The position numbers and the translations under genes were made by a program. A DNA stretch of 64,000 nucleotides, from contig MNCI01035641.1 in assembly GCA_015680685.1 (NCBI GenBank), positions 66,366-130,365 of the forward strand. The letters are read 5' to 3'. The notes under the pieces were generated by a model. The model was not told where the DNA came from. It saw only the letters and a program-made list of their open reading frames with translations, and searched no databases. Position 1 is the first letter of the stretch; every line of letters begins with the position of its first letter. Positions 33,186-43,870 of the stretch are shown here, piece after piece. This stretch comes from Gnetum montanum. Taxonomy: Eukaryota; Streptophyta; Gnetopsida; Gnetales; Gnetaceae.

Positions 33186-34155
33186 ATCAATGTATGGAGA
33201 ACAAGCTCGATGGACGTTGGCAAAGAATAAGAAACATTGCAGTAGGAAAAATGCCGATGCTATTGCTTGGTGAGCACTGGGACGTCACATTGGCCATGCT
33301 TGAGGGTGTTGCATTGGTTTTGCAAAGGTTAAGGTAGAGACCAGAGATGACCTCATTAGAATGCTCTAAGGGGCTCGTTTGTGTTTTTATCTATGGTTGG
33401 CGTTGTTCTTCAACCTCCTATAGGTGGGTGTCCCCCCCGCAAGGTGAGCTATATTACAGCCATGGGGGATTCTGACCTACCTATTGAAGCCTTCCACATA
33501 GCAAGTTGTGTTACGCACGTGCAAAAATTTGCACCCTCAAACAACCATGTTAGTCGAGGCACTCACTTTGCGACGCTGTAGCCTTTTCTGCTGTAGGGGG
33601 ATGCGTCTACGAGGACAATGTCTTGCGAGCTACTAGCATTGTTGTTACTCTTGGGCACCATCGCTGGTGCAAGATGCCCAAAGTAGGGAGGCCAGTAGCG
33701 GTCTTGGCAGCATCGATCATGGGGGGAGCTGGTTCCCAAGGTAGTGGGGGCACAGATGCACTGGAATCCCCGCCAAAGGAATGCATGCTCAGTTTAGCTA
33801 TGAGATTAGCTACCACATAGTCAAACATTGCACTAGTTGAAACCTTGATGGGGAACTAAAGCACAACAATATTGTGGCTAGGTCACAATACTATCAGCAC
33901 CTCAGAAGTAGGAACGGGCCCAGGAACTAACATTAGGGTGACAAGCCATGGCGACGGTAGGTTTGAAGGGTCTGTGTGACATCGTACGACGTCTTCGAAG
34001 GGTCAGCATGACACCGAAGGTGATGGTGCATATGCCCCGAACCATGCTCTCCTTGTGTTGAGAATTATGTCCTGGAGCAGCAATGTCCCACCCCTATGCT
34101 GGTGTCATGTCTCTTCATTCAACGTGTATCTAGTGATGATGCATATTGAGGGTGC
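33186..34155 (-). other. 3' noncoding region of RE4
   Basis: Aligns in blocks with 2953-4215 of RE1 but shows no conserved protein. Open frames at 33,381-33,581, 33,607-33,828 and 33,623-33,820 overlap on both strands and are chance frames. Confidence 0.5.
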
Positions 34156-34159
34156 GACA

Positions 34160-34450
34160 CGAACCTAGTTTAAGGTCTTGGTAGACTGTGTGCTAGTTTA
34201 GGGTCCCAGTGGATCACTGTGCTGGTTTGAGATCCCAGTAGACCGTACACACTAGTTTTACATCGTGGCAGACACACAGTGCCAGTTTATAGTCATAGTG
34301 GACTAACAGTGCCATTTTTACATCATGATGGATGTTTGCTACCAGTTTATCATTGTAGTGGATGTTGTTCGATGTTACTAGTTTATCGTCATTGCGGACG
34401 ATGCCTGGTGCGACTGCCAGTTTATCGTCGTAGCAGACGGTGCTTAGTGC
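34160..34450. repeat. Spacer array, about 30-bp units (RE4)
   Basis: About nine degenerate copies of AGTTTAAGGTCTTGGTAGAC / AGTTTATCGTCGTAGCAGAC, the counterpart of 4218-4600. Confidence 0.7.
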
Positions 34451-34462
34451 TATCATTGCACC

Positions 34463-34977
34463 TCAGACGTAGTACGGATTGAGGTACATGTGGTTCACTG
34501 GGTTGAAAAATTCATTGTCGTCCATGTCTACCAGTTTGAAGGCTCCATTTCCGAAGGCTTTAGTGACCACGTAAGGACCTTCCCAGTTGGTTGAGAACTT
34601 ACTTACGTGCTCACGGATGGCCTTAAGGATGAGGTCTCCCTTATGCACTGGCCATTGATGCGGTTCTTCATTGTGCCTTTGTTGTTGTTTGTTCTAATAG
34701 TGCTCGATCCATCTTAGTGTCTACACGCATTCCTCCTCCACTAAGTCAAGGTCGATGGTTCATGATTCATTGTTCTAGGCTTCACTCACAGCGTTGGACT
34801 GGATCATCTAAAGTGAGGATACCTACAACTCAAGAGGCAACATAGCTTCAAATCTGTAAACGAGACTGTAAGGGATCTTACTTATCATGGTTATGCAAGT
34901 CATTCGATAGGCCCAAAGTACGTAGATTATTTGCTCGTGCCACCACCTCTTGTTGATGTTAAGCCTTTGCTCATGCG
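34463..34977 (-). pseudogene. Integrase C-terminal remnant (RE4)
   Basis: Only the tail of integrase is left: WWHEQIIYVLWAYRMT, IPYSLVYRFEAMLPLEL (about 34,950-34,825), then EGPYVVTKAFGNGAFKLVD and VNHMYLNPYYV (34,610-34,466). The zinc-binding part and the whole D,D,E core are absent. RNase H sequence (FYVCKAT) runs straight into integrase tail (HEQRLNINKR) in one open frame near 34,977. Compared with RE1 (about 6098 to 5115) roughly 980 bases are deleted. Confidence 0.8.
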
Positions 34978-35760
34978 TAGCCTTACAGACATAGAATTTG
35001 GTGATTTGATTCACGACTAGTTTTGAATCTCCCCGGATCTCAAGGTATTGTACATGCAGCGTGCAGGCAGTTAAGAGGCCTCTGAGTAGCCCCTCGTATT
35101 CTGCCACGTTGTTGGTGCACGATAATGTGAAGTGATAAGTGGATGGGTACATTTCCCGAGAGAGGAATGTGATTATGGCAACGACGCTACCTCCTCGCAT
35201 GGTTGAGGTGCTGTTGAAGTGTAAGGTTGTCTCAAAATGCGATGGGATGACAACAACATTGCTAACGTATTCATCTAGGAACCTGGGATCGATAGTTTCC
35301 TGGTTGTCGACTAGCGAGGCCGTAAGTTGGTTTACTATGGCTTGCTCCTTTGTTGATGATTGGCTTAAGTAGCGTCAGTCAAATTCTGTAGTTATGGCTT
35401 TTCATCGAGCTATCCTGCTACTTTCGTACAGGTTGCTAGTGATAGCTCGGAGTACATTGCTTTTGCAAATCATGTTGGTTGTGCTGCAGAATAGGTAGTG
35501 CTGCCACTTCTTTAGCATGAACATTAAGGCTAGGCAGTTCCTCTCCATCTCGTTGTAATTTTCCTTGTATGATATTAACGTGTGCCTTAGGTAATACACT
35601 GGTATCTCAGAGCCATCATCCTACTTCTAACATAGCAGTACTGCAATGGATGCGTCAAAGGTGGCGAGGTATATGAAGAAAGGCTTATCCCTCTACGGCG
35701 GGTGCACTATTGGGAGGTGCGAGAGCTCTTTCTTCAGGTTGTCAAAGGCTAGTTGACATT
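34977..35760 (-). pseudogene. Dual RNase H, degraded (RE4)
   Basis: Second RNase H at 34,977-35,220: MRGGSVVAIITF, NNVAEYEGLLRGLL, EIRGDSKLVVNQI; its C-terminal part (the ADALA motif) is removed by the integrase deletion. First RNase H at 35,400-35,740: YYLRHTLISYKENYNEMERN and CLALMFMLKKWQHYLF. Frames shift between the two. Confidence 0.75.
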
Positions 35761-36453
35761 AGGTTGTCCAGTCGAAGTCAACCCCCTTTCTCAAAAGATG
35801 TTGCATGGGGTGTAACTTATCGGTCAACCTTGCTATAAACCTTCGAATGAATTGCACTCTACCTTGTAAACCACGTAACTCTTTAAGGTTTTTGGGAGGC
35901 GCTAGGTTGACAATGGCTTTGACTTTTTCTAGGTCCACCCGTATTCCAGCCTCTGATACTAGAAACCCTAACATGCGTCCAGTCTTTACTCTGAAGACGT
36001 ACTTCTTAGGATTAAGATGCAAATCATGCCTTTGACAGCACTTGAGGACTAACTCTAGATCACGTGAGTGATGGATTGCCTCTTTGGACTTAACTGCTAT
36101 ATCGTCCACGTAATCATTTAATATTTCTAGGATGTAGTTACTAAAAATGTAGGTCATGGCTCGCTGGTATGTCACTCTAGCATTATTGAACCTGAAGGGC
36201 ATCATGGTATAGAAAAAGGTCCCCCATGGATTCATGAAGGTTTTTGATAGGTGGTGTTCTAAGTTGATGTGAATTTGGTTGTATCCGAAGAAGCCATCCA
36301 TGAAGGATAGCAAAGCGTGTCTAGCTGTGGTGTCGATGAGTTGATCGATGCTCGGTAGTGGAAAGTTGTTCTTGATCGTTGCCTTGTTCAAATCTCAAAA
36401 ATCTATACATATTCGTATCCCTCCTATTTTCTTTGACACCACAACGATGTTGG
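35759..36453 (-). pseudogene. Reverse transcriptase core (RE4)
   Basis: A 210-codon open stretch (35,759-36,391) carries NFPLPSIDQLIDTTARHALL, FMDGFFGYNQI, NPWGTFFYTMMPF, YVDD at 36,111-36,122, MLGFLVSEAGI and GLQGRVQFIRRFIARLTDKL. This is the longest uninterrupted RT frame in the window. The N-terminal part continues in the repeated segment at 36,454-37,904. Confidence 0.85.
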
Positions 36454-37904
36454 ACACCCACTTTGAATAGTCGACTACTCAGATGAAACCTACTTGGTAT
36501 AACTTAGTGATTTCATCCTTTACGGCTAGCATGATTTCTGGCTTGATTTTACGCAATTTTTGCTTGACTGCCCTTACATGGGGGTCTAGGACAATGTTAT
36601 GCTAAATCAACTGTGGATCTAGACCTGGCATATCATTGTATGACCATGCAAACACATCGATGTGTTCTTGCAAGGTTTTAACTATGTCCTCATGTATTTG
36701 TGCATCTAGGAGGGAGCTAAGTCTTAATTTTTTTACCTCCCTTCTTGTTGTGCTTATAGGTATCTCGACAAGAGGATCCTCGGTTACATCNACACCCACT
36801 CTGAATATTTGACTACGCGGATGAAACCTGCTTGGTATAACTTAGTGATTTCATCCTTTACGGCTAGCGTAATTTCTGGCTTGATTTTATGCACCTTTTT
36901 CTTGACTTCCCTTACATGGGGATCTAGGACGATGTTATGCTAAATCAACCATGGATCTAGACCTGGCATATCACTATATGACCATGCGAAGACATCGATG
37001 TGTTCTTGCAAGGTTTTAACTATGCCCTCATGTATTTGTGCATCTAGGAGGGAGCTAAGTCTTAATATTTTTACCTCCCTTCTTGTTGTGCTTATAGGTA
37101 TCTCGACAAGAGGGTCCTCGGTTACATCCCCAGCCTCTAAATTGAGGGCCTGGACCAGGTGTCTAGGCCAATTCAGGGGTGCTTCTAACGTTGCTATAGT
37201 ATTAATTGTAATCGACCCCAATTGATCGGGTCGGGGTTTAACCATCTTGCGAGCTTGCCTTGTGGCCCTGTTAATATTGGAAGGTTGTCCTTGATCATTT
37301 CCTTGCTCAAATCTTGAAAATCTCTACATATTCGTATCCCTCCTATTTTCTTTGACACCACAATGATGTTGGACATCCACTCTGAATAGTCAACTACGTG
37401 GATGAAACCTGCTTGGTATAATTTAGTGATTTCATCCTTTACGGCTAGCGCGATTTCTGGCTTGATTTTATGCACCTTTGCATTGACTGCCCTTACATGG
37501 GGATCTAGGACAATGTTATGCTGAATCAACCGTGGATCTAGACTTGGCATATCACTGTATGACCATGCAAAGACATCGATGTGTTCTTGCAAGGTTTTAA
37601 CTATGCCCTCATGTATTTGTGCGTCTAGGAGGAAGCTAAGTCTCAATTTTTTTACCTCCCTTCTTGTTGTGCTTAGAGATATCTTGACAAGAGGGTCCTC
37701 GGTTACATCCCTGGCCTCTAAATCGAGGGCCTGGACCAGGTGTCTAGGCCAATTCGGGGGTGCTTCTAAGGTCGCTATAGTATTAATTGTAATCGACCCC
37801 CAGTTGATCGCGTTGGGGTTTAACCGTCTTGCAAGCTTGCCTTGTGGCCCTGTTAATATTAGAGGCATGGATAGGGCATGGTGGGTTTCCATCTCTTACT
37901 TGGC
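36454..37904 (-). repeat. Three copies of the RT N-terminal region
   Basis: Unit 1 36,454-36,790, unit 2 36,791-37,372, unit 3 37,373 to about 37,904. Each encodes the RT N-terminus with DVTEDPLVEIPISTTRRE, LDAQIHEGIVKTLQEH and FAWSYSDMPGLDP. Units 2 and 3 both also include the linker NWPRHLVQALDLEA and end in TGTGGCCCTGTTAATATT. The copies differ by several percent. A single N (36,791) stands exactly at the unit 1/2 joint. RE1 and RE3 have one copy or less. Confidence 0.8.
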
Positions 37905-38029
37905 CTGCCATCATAAGATGAGAGCCTGGGTAAGGGTCATCAGAGATTGTGTGAAACGTAAATCTATAAAGCAAAACCGAGATGAAACTTGCTAAATAAG
38001 ATGATGTAAAGATTGAGAGTTCACTAGTT

Positions 38030-38430
38030 TATGGTCGTGGCGTACCACCCAGGCACAAGAATCTAGAATTGTTGAAGATATAGTCATTGTTGATGTAAAC
38101 TGCAAAATTGTATGTGAATGTCGAACCACTAGTTTAATTTCATTTTGAATTGCCATATGCAAAGTCTTGATATGCTAAATAATGATAAAAGAAATGAAAT
38201 TGCGAGTACAAGATGTATCTGGTAGCCAATGCGGGAATGAAGGCATGAAACTGTTAGGAAATATGCTACTGCCTATGTCAAGGCACGCTAGGTGGCTGTT
38301 GATGTAAGAAGTGTAACTAGTTTAACGTCATTGCGGACTGTGATCGTTATGGGTCCAAATTGCTGCCTTTGAGTCCTCAGGAGTGTAGTCATGTTGGGTT
38401 TGTTAGTTTAAGGTCTTTTTGGACCTTAAA
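38030..38430. repeat. Spacer repeats before the antisense gene (RE4)
   Basis: Four loosely spaced copies of CTAGTTTAA..TCGTTGCGGAC-like motif (38,025, 38,130, 38,318 and 38,400). Counterpart of 8220-8660, but largely decayed. Confidence 0.5.
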
Positions 38431-38610
38431 TCGAAAACAAATATTATCGTATCATTTTTGTTTTGGAGGAGGCGAGTAACTGAATTGAAGCATTCCGAGG
38501 TTTAAATACTAATAGTGTCGTGATGTCATGGCGAGCATGCTACGCCGCACGCTACGCCCTGCCTTAATCGGGGAGAGAGAAGGGAAGTTTCCTCATTTTT
38601 CTATTACTAT

Positions 38611-38620
38611 TATAAATAGG
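38611..38620 (+). promoter_or_regulatory. TATA box of the antisense gene, copy c
   Basis: TATAAATAGG 151 bases before the ATG at 38,771, identical to 8810-8819. Confidence 0.65.
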
Positions 38621-39395
38621 GATTGAATCTTGGTAATTTCACCATTTTTTCCCTAAAAGCACATAATCCTTGTTGGAGCACTTCGGTGATCTCGGGGCGT
38701 GGATTCATTGTGTTGATCCATTATCGAGGTGAATTTATAAGATGAAGGTCATAAATCTGCAAGCAGGGCTATGGATCCTAAGACTCAGTTAGTGCTTGCG
38801 AAGGTCGGGGAGGCAAAGAAGACTCTGAGGCATGGGCTACGGGCACGCGTTCTGGCATGGGAGGGCATACTGTTGACTCAGTGAGCTTTTTATGTCTCCT
38901 CCATTCTTTTCTCCTAGCACCTTCTACCATTTTCTGCTCTAACTTTGTATCTTATTTGTTTCGTCACTTGTATTTTCTGCAGCCATGTCATTTTGGCTTT
39001 TGTGCTGTCGTGGTCTCTCTTTCTTTCGGTCATCACTGTTGTGCAAGGGTCTCATTGTGGTTGCATGCAAGGCCATCGCCGCCATGGCGGTTGCCACGGC
39101 TGCAAGACCAGGGTTCTTTAAGTTGCTTAACCTTGACATGCCGTGACGTAAAACCCCCAGGAGTATTTGGTTATGTATGATGTAGGCACGTATTTTTGTT
39201 TGGGCATGTCGTTAGTTATTTTGTTGCTATGCTAAGTTACTTGCATGTTCTTGCTACGCTAGGCTTTTGCATCTTTGCTATGCTATGATGAACAAGGATT
39301 ATGTTATGATACATTTATGATTGGCTAAGCGCTACTATGTTGTGCATGTATTATATTCATATTTGATGTCAACATTTGCTGTTTCTATCATACAG

Positions 39396-39845
39396 GATAG
39401 GGCCAAGGTCTAAACTGATTATTTTGGCTCTGGAAGGAGTCTTATGTCATGTAGACAGACCCATGGCCAACATTCCCCCTTCCTCAATACCTTTGGAAGA
39501 GCGAGTGGTTTGGTTCAGGGATGGGGCGCAAGACTTCTTGCAATTCCTTCTTAGCCAATTTAGCCTCATGGTTTGGTCCTACTTGAATGAGACACGGGCA
39601 TCCAGCATAATAGAGGCTTTGCTGCCAAGGACAAATCGAGGCATCATGAGATATCTTTCTGATGATGCAACCACAAGTAGGCCTGGAGGAGGGTCTACCC
39701 AACACTCCACAAGGTTGAGGCGCTTGGACTACATCTAGGATATGTCAGAATACTAATGTTATCATCCTTACAACACATTGTACCTTGTGCACCATGTGGC
39801 GACGTACTTTCAGAACCCATAGGGGACCGTCTACTGTATTGGTGG
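39396..39845 (+). other. HAD/FCP1-like domain, exon 2 of copy c
   Basis: About 150 codons that follow the order of FCP1/NIF-type HAD phosphatases: a KLIILALEGVLCHV strand where active enzymes have K-L-L-x-L-D-x-D-G-V-L; a F-R-D-G-AQDFLQFL helix where they have R-P-G-..-F-L..L; a VWSYLNETRASSIIEALL strand-helix like VWTSS...; and YNTLYLVHHVATYFQNP.GT like NTLLVDDSP.K....NP.GT. The catalytic Asp pair is replaced by Ala and Glu, and the later Asp pair by His-His. Any activity is therefore unlikely; a binding role is possible. Recognition is from motif order by eye. Confidence 0.6.
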
Positions 39846-40007
39846 GTGAGTTTCACATATTTACTTTGCTTGGTTGTACAATGTCGACCATGCTTGGCCG
39901 AGTGTTAATAGTGTGTGCTGGTCAAAAGGTTCTATCTTAATGATGGCAAGATTCATGATCAGCTGGGTGAGTTAGACATAGCACAGCTAGCCCTACAGGA
40001 ATTTGCC

Positions 40008-40229
40008 TCGGCCAAGAGCCTGCGGGCAGGTGTGATTGCTCATTGTAGGGAAGGATATTGTTCCTACCTACGTACACTCGCTCGTCTCTACAGTAATTTT
40101 AGGATNTCACTCCTTGTCTAGCCAACCCTTTATCCTAAAATTACTGTAGAGAGGAGCGAGTGTACGTAGGTAGGAACAATATCCTTCCCTACAATGAGCA
40201 ATCACACCTGCCCGCAGGCTCTTGGCCGA
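40008..40229. repeat. Near-perfect 98-bp inverted repeat bounded by N
   Basis: Left arm 40,008-40,105 and right arm 40,132-40,229 are reverse complements with one mismatch. They are separated by 26 bases starting with N at 40,106 and followed by another N at 40,230. The left arm is exon 3 coding sequence of antisense copy c. The N at both joints suggest a scaffolding or chimeric-read artefact. Confidence 0.9.
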
Positions 40230-43019
40230 NCCTACTACCGAGATGCTTTCCTTAGTCAATTCCTTTTCTGGGTAGGTGAGCTACATTCGCACGTATGTGT
40301 AGGGTGTGCAAGTGGTCATTGACATCAATGACCAGTTATTTGCAAATTTGTTTGGCATTCCCATTGATGGCACCGATGTGATGTTGAAGGGCAAGTAGGA
40401 GTTGACCCTCCAGAAGTAGCATATTGAGGAGCGGCTAAGGCTCACCAAGAAGTGAAAAGGGTTCCCTATGGACAAGCTTAAGGATGATGCTGTCATGGGA
40501 GTATACTCGGTCTTTCGTGCCCATGCATTTCCTCAACTACTCACCCAAGGGAAGGTCTTGGGGCTTGAGCAGGCTTGGGTAATGTGGGAAGTCATGGAGG
40601 AAGGGCCCATTCTAACTAGGCCAAGTTCCTGTGTAGTGGTTTGCAGGGTGAGATTTCGGGGCTTTGTGAGCAAACAGAGTCCCACTCTAACATACACTAC
40701 GCTTTCTACATAGGCTTTTTGAAGCACTTCGCGGAGTTCCTAGTGGTCCAGGAGGATGGAGTCTGGTCTGAGCTAGATCGTGACCAAATTTCAAACCCAT
40801 GGATTCGACAGGTCTTTCAGACCATGCAAGCCTAGGCTCCCCCTGAGATGGTAGGGGATTCATTTTCTATAACGACTAAAGGTATGGCAGTTCATAGCAC
40901 TTATGGCTAGGATAGCGTAGGGGAGACTCCCCCTGTCATACTTGGCAATGAGACACAGGGTGAACATCTCATGGATGAAACCATGTCCACAGAGTTGTGG
41001 AGGAAGAGACCACCCCCAACTAGGGAAAGCCCTCATGAAGAGGAGCAAAGACTGTGATTCAGGTTGTAACGAATGCAACCCCCCATTGGTAAGCGTTTAG
41101 GGAGCTTGCTATTCTATGCTTAGTTAGGTAGTGCTTTGTAGCATGGCATCAGTTTTGAGTTAACCTATCTCGATTTGTGTACTCTTTTGTGAGTAGTAGA
41201 GAAAGAAGGTGAAGAAGAAGGCGATGAGGAAGTATCAGCCCTCAGAACGAGGGCAACAAATAAAGATGTGGGTGCCTTGGCTTTGGAAGAAAGGGCCTCG
41301 GTTAGGAATAATGGAGCTCTTGTCTCCAAGGCAGGGGCTCTCGCTATTAGGGAGCCTCTTCCTACCAACGAAGAGGTTCCTACCCAAAATAAAGAGTACG
41401 CTGCTCTCCTGAAAGAAAAAGCACCAGCGCATGAGGTGGGAGTTTCTATGGATTTGGCTGGGCCTTCTACCGAACCTACCGCGATTGACTTGCACTGGCA
41501 CGAAACAAGATAGCAGTCAGATGTCGGTGAGTTCAAGCTTTGGATGTGCATTATCGTAGTCCATTCCAACCATTGCTGACATGCTTAATCATGTAACAGG
41601 TGCTACTACTGATGTCTCAGGACCTCCTCCACCCCAGATGGAGTCATGGGCTGAAGTTCCTGACAAGTTTACATTTGTTCAGGGGCTTGTTGATGACATT
41701 ATCAAATGCCTTCAACAGGTGGATCCTCATGTGGGTAAGTAGGAGTGTTGACAGCCCCTATGCTGCTACGCTGAAACTCTTGAATATATTGATTTATGTC
41801 ATGTTAATGCAATTGTTGCACTTTCTATGTTGAACAGCCTCTCGCCTTAAGTGGGACCCAGCCTGGCCTATGGAGATTGGTGCGGTGCCCACACTCTTGT
41901 CTGAAGTGACTGAAGTGTCTTGTCGTATATTTGACGAGGTTTACAAATGTGTCTTACACTCAGTGTTCTCTCTATGGGAATGTAGACGTACCAACGAGGA
42001 ATTATGGAAACAGGTCCACAAGGGCGAGCAGAGAGAGGTGGAACTGGTTGCCAAGTTAGAGAACCTCAGGTTGAGGATCAATTTCCTCATAAATCATAAT
42101 CCTGACCCTCTTGATTTGTAGAGGGCTATAGATGACTATGCTAGGTTTTGGACTGTCGTCCATCAGAATGTAGAATCCACCCGCGAAATAATTGAATAGC
42201 AAATGCAGATGGATTTGCTAGCCTAGAAGTGCCAAGATATGAAGGACATCTGTGCCAAGGTCTTCGAATGGGGGAAGACCTAGAGGGATCACAAATATAC
42301 ATACAAGCTAGAAAATGAAACCCATCGGAGGTTGTATAAAGACGCTGCTATGGAGGCATTCTCATACGAGATGTTCATGAAGGCCATTGACACTTCTAAG
42401 ACCTATGCCAAATTTAAAGAGCAGGTGAAGGTCATGGAATCTCTAGACTTGGGGGTGACCCTTCCTACAGGAGAGACCGCAACCGCCTCTCTTTCCCGAG
42501 AACTTCTACAGTGGATGACCTTGGAAATGGAGAAATTTTCCGCTACGAATGCTGAACCTAGTGATAGGTGTTGGATGAATATTTCGGTGAAGGAGATTGA
42601 GCGTCGTCTCAAGCTTGGTCTGGACTAGACACCTCTTGTGACCGAAACAGGCTCCCCTCAGGTTAGTCGCTTTAATGCTTTTCTACATCTGTCATTTATT
42701 GCATTTTTTGTCCCTACTAACTACTCTATTTTTTTTGGGATACAGGCTCTCAACGAAGGTGTGAGGCCCGTGGAGGGAAGGAATGAGGTGTCGGTAGGGG
42801 ATAATATAGGAGCAGGTGATGCGCAAGTGGATGAAGTAGGGACAAATGGTGAAGGCGGTGCGAATGGAGATAACTCATGACAACATGGGGATTGACTCCC
42901 CCTTTGTTTTTTTTTTGAGAATTTATAGACATTCCCAATAGGTGAAAAATTTTGAATGAAATGCAAGACTTCAGAAAGGAGACCGATTTTGTATTATCAT
43001 GTGTTTTATGTAAAGTTTT

Positions 43020-43175
43020 TGTGCCCTCGTATGCTAGTTTTGGGCCATTTTGGGCCATTGCGTAATGAGTAAAGTGAAAGGTGATAATGCTAGTTTTAGG
43101 CCATTTTGGGCCATTTGTTAGTTTTAGGTCATTTCGGGTAGTTTGTTAGTTTTAGGCCATTTCGGGCCATCGATG
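43020..43175. repeat. CTAGTTTTAGGCC spacer array (RE4)
   Basis: Four copies of GCTAGTTTTGGGCCATTTTGG / GTTAGTTTTAGGCCATTTCGG between the end of antisense copy c and the protease. Confidence 0.8.
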
Positions 43176-43259
43176 CGCGTATCATGCCAAAAGGACGACA
43201 CACTGACGAGCTAAGTAGAAAGCGAATATGCGAGGATGACGACTGGGGAGGTCACAAGG

Positions 43260-43870
43260 CTGCTATACTATGCGTAACTACCTCTTGACCTTTTGTGGGT
43301 TGATCGGGACGTAAGGTTGAGGTGTTTCTCCAGGGCCTTCACTCATGTCACTATCCTTCACTTGAAAGGGCAACTCCACCCATGCATTTTTGATTTGAGG
43401 ATCACCTCGTTGGGCCAATCCCTTCTTTGTATGTTTGGTGCCTGCGTGAATAGGCACTTCATCTTCGGAGGTTGTAACCTTTGAACCCTACTCCATGTTT
43501 ATGTTGCTGATTGCTTGCATTACCACCCCATCACCATGGATTATCACCTCCCTACCTACGTATGGTAAGTGGATTTCTTGGTGTATAGGCGATGAGATGG
43601 CCCCAAGTTGTTCTAACCATGATCTTCCCAAGATTAGGTTAAACCCAAGCATTTCTTCGACCATAACCAAAGTTGCATCTGTAGCGAGCTCGTCCCCTAG
43701 TACGAAGTTTACATGAACTGTGCCCTTCACCAGGACATGTGCCCTATTGAAGGATCATAGACACGACATCGCTGTTGGTTTGATCTGGTCAACCAATCCC
43801 ATCTTATCTATGATAGGAAAGGAGATGACATTTGTGGCTGCCCCATCATCGACATGTATCCTTTAGATTC
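43260..43870 (-). pseudogene. Retropepsin-type protease (RE4)
   Basis: On minus: HVDDGAATNVISFP (active-site block, about 43,855-43,800), then KGTVHVNFVLGDELATDATL, FNLILGRSWLEQLGAI and HLPYVGREVIIHG (43,730-43,520). The frame continues toward 43,300 with ETPQPYVPINP, matching RE2. The active-site turn is D-D-G. Less damaged than the other copies. Confidence 0.8.

Larger units (their letters stand above)
38771..42880 (+). pseudogene. Antisense multi-exon gene, copy c (best copy)
   Basis: Predicted exons: E1 38,771-38,880, E2 39,396-39,845, E3 from 39,929, E4 about 40,231-41,088, E5 41,200-41,526, E6 41,600-41,734, E7 41,838-42,661, E8 42,746-42,880 (stop TGA). E1 encodes MDPKTQLVLAKVGEAKKTLR. 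The phase-2 junction restores frame into E2: KLIILALEGVLCHV, VWFRDGAQDFLQFLL, FSLMVWSYLNETRASSIIEA, YNTLYLVHHVATYFQNP, GTVYC. E3 gives FYLNDGKIHDQLGELDIAQL. E5 is acidic with EEEGDEEVSALRTRATNKD. E6 has VPDKFTFVQGLVDD. E7 has a charged helix around CRRTNEELWKQVHKGEQRE. E8 ends GAGDAQVDEVGTNGEGGANG. The E3-E4 join is destroyed by the palindrome at 40,008-40,229. Stops in E2, E4 and E7 often sit where a sister copy has CAG, CAA or TGG. The acceptor of E3 is weak. Confidence 0.75.

Noticed and set aside
37579-37995. 138-codon plus-strand frame
   Set aside because: It is the complement of the RT N-terminal repeat unit and is seen again at 36,998-37,225 for the same reason.
38857-39180. 107-codon plus-strand frame beginning in exon 1 of antisense copy c
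   Set aside because: It is mostly intron 1, in a frame different from exon 1, with no counterpart in copy a.
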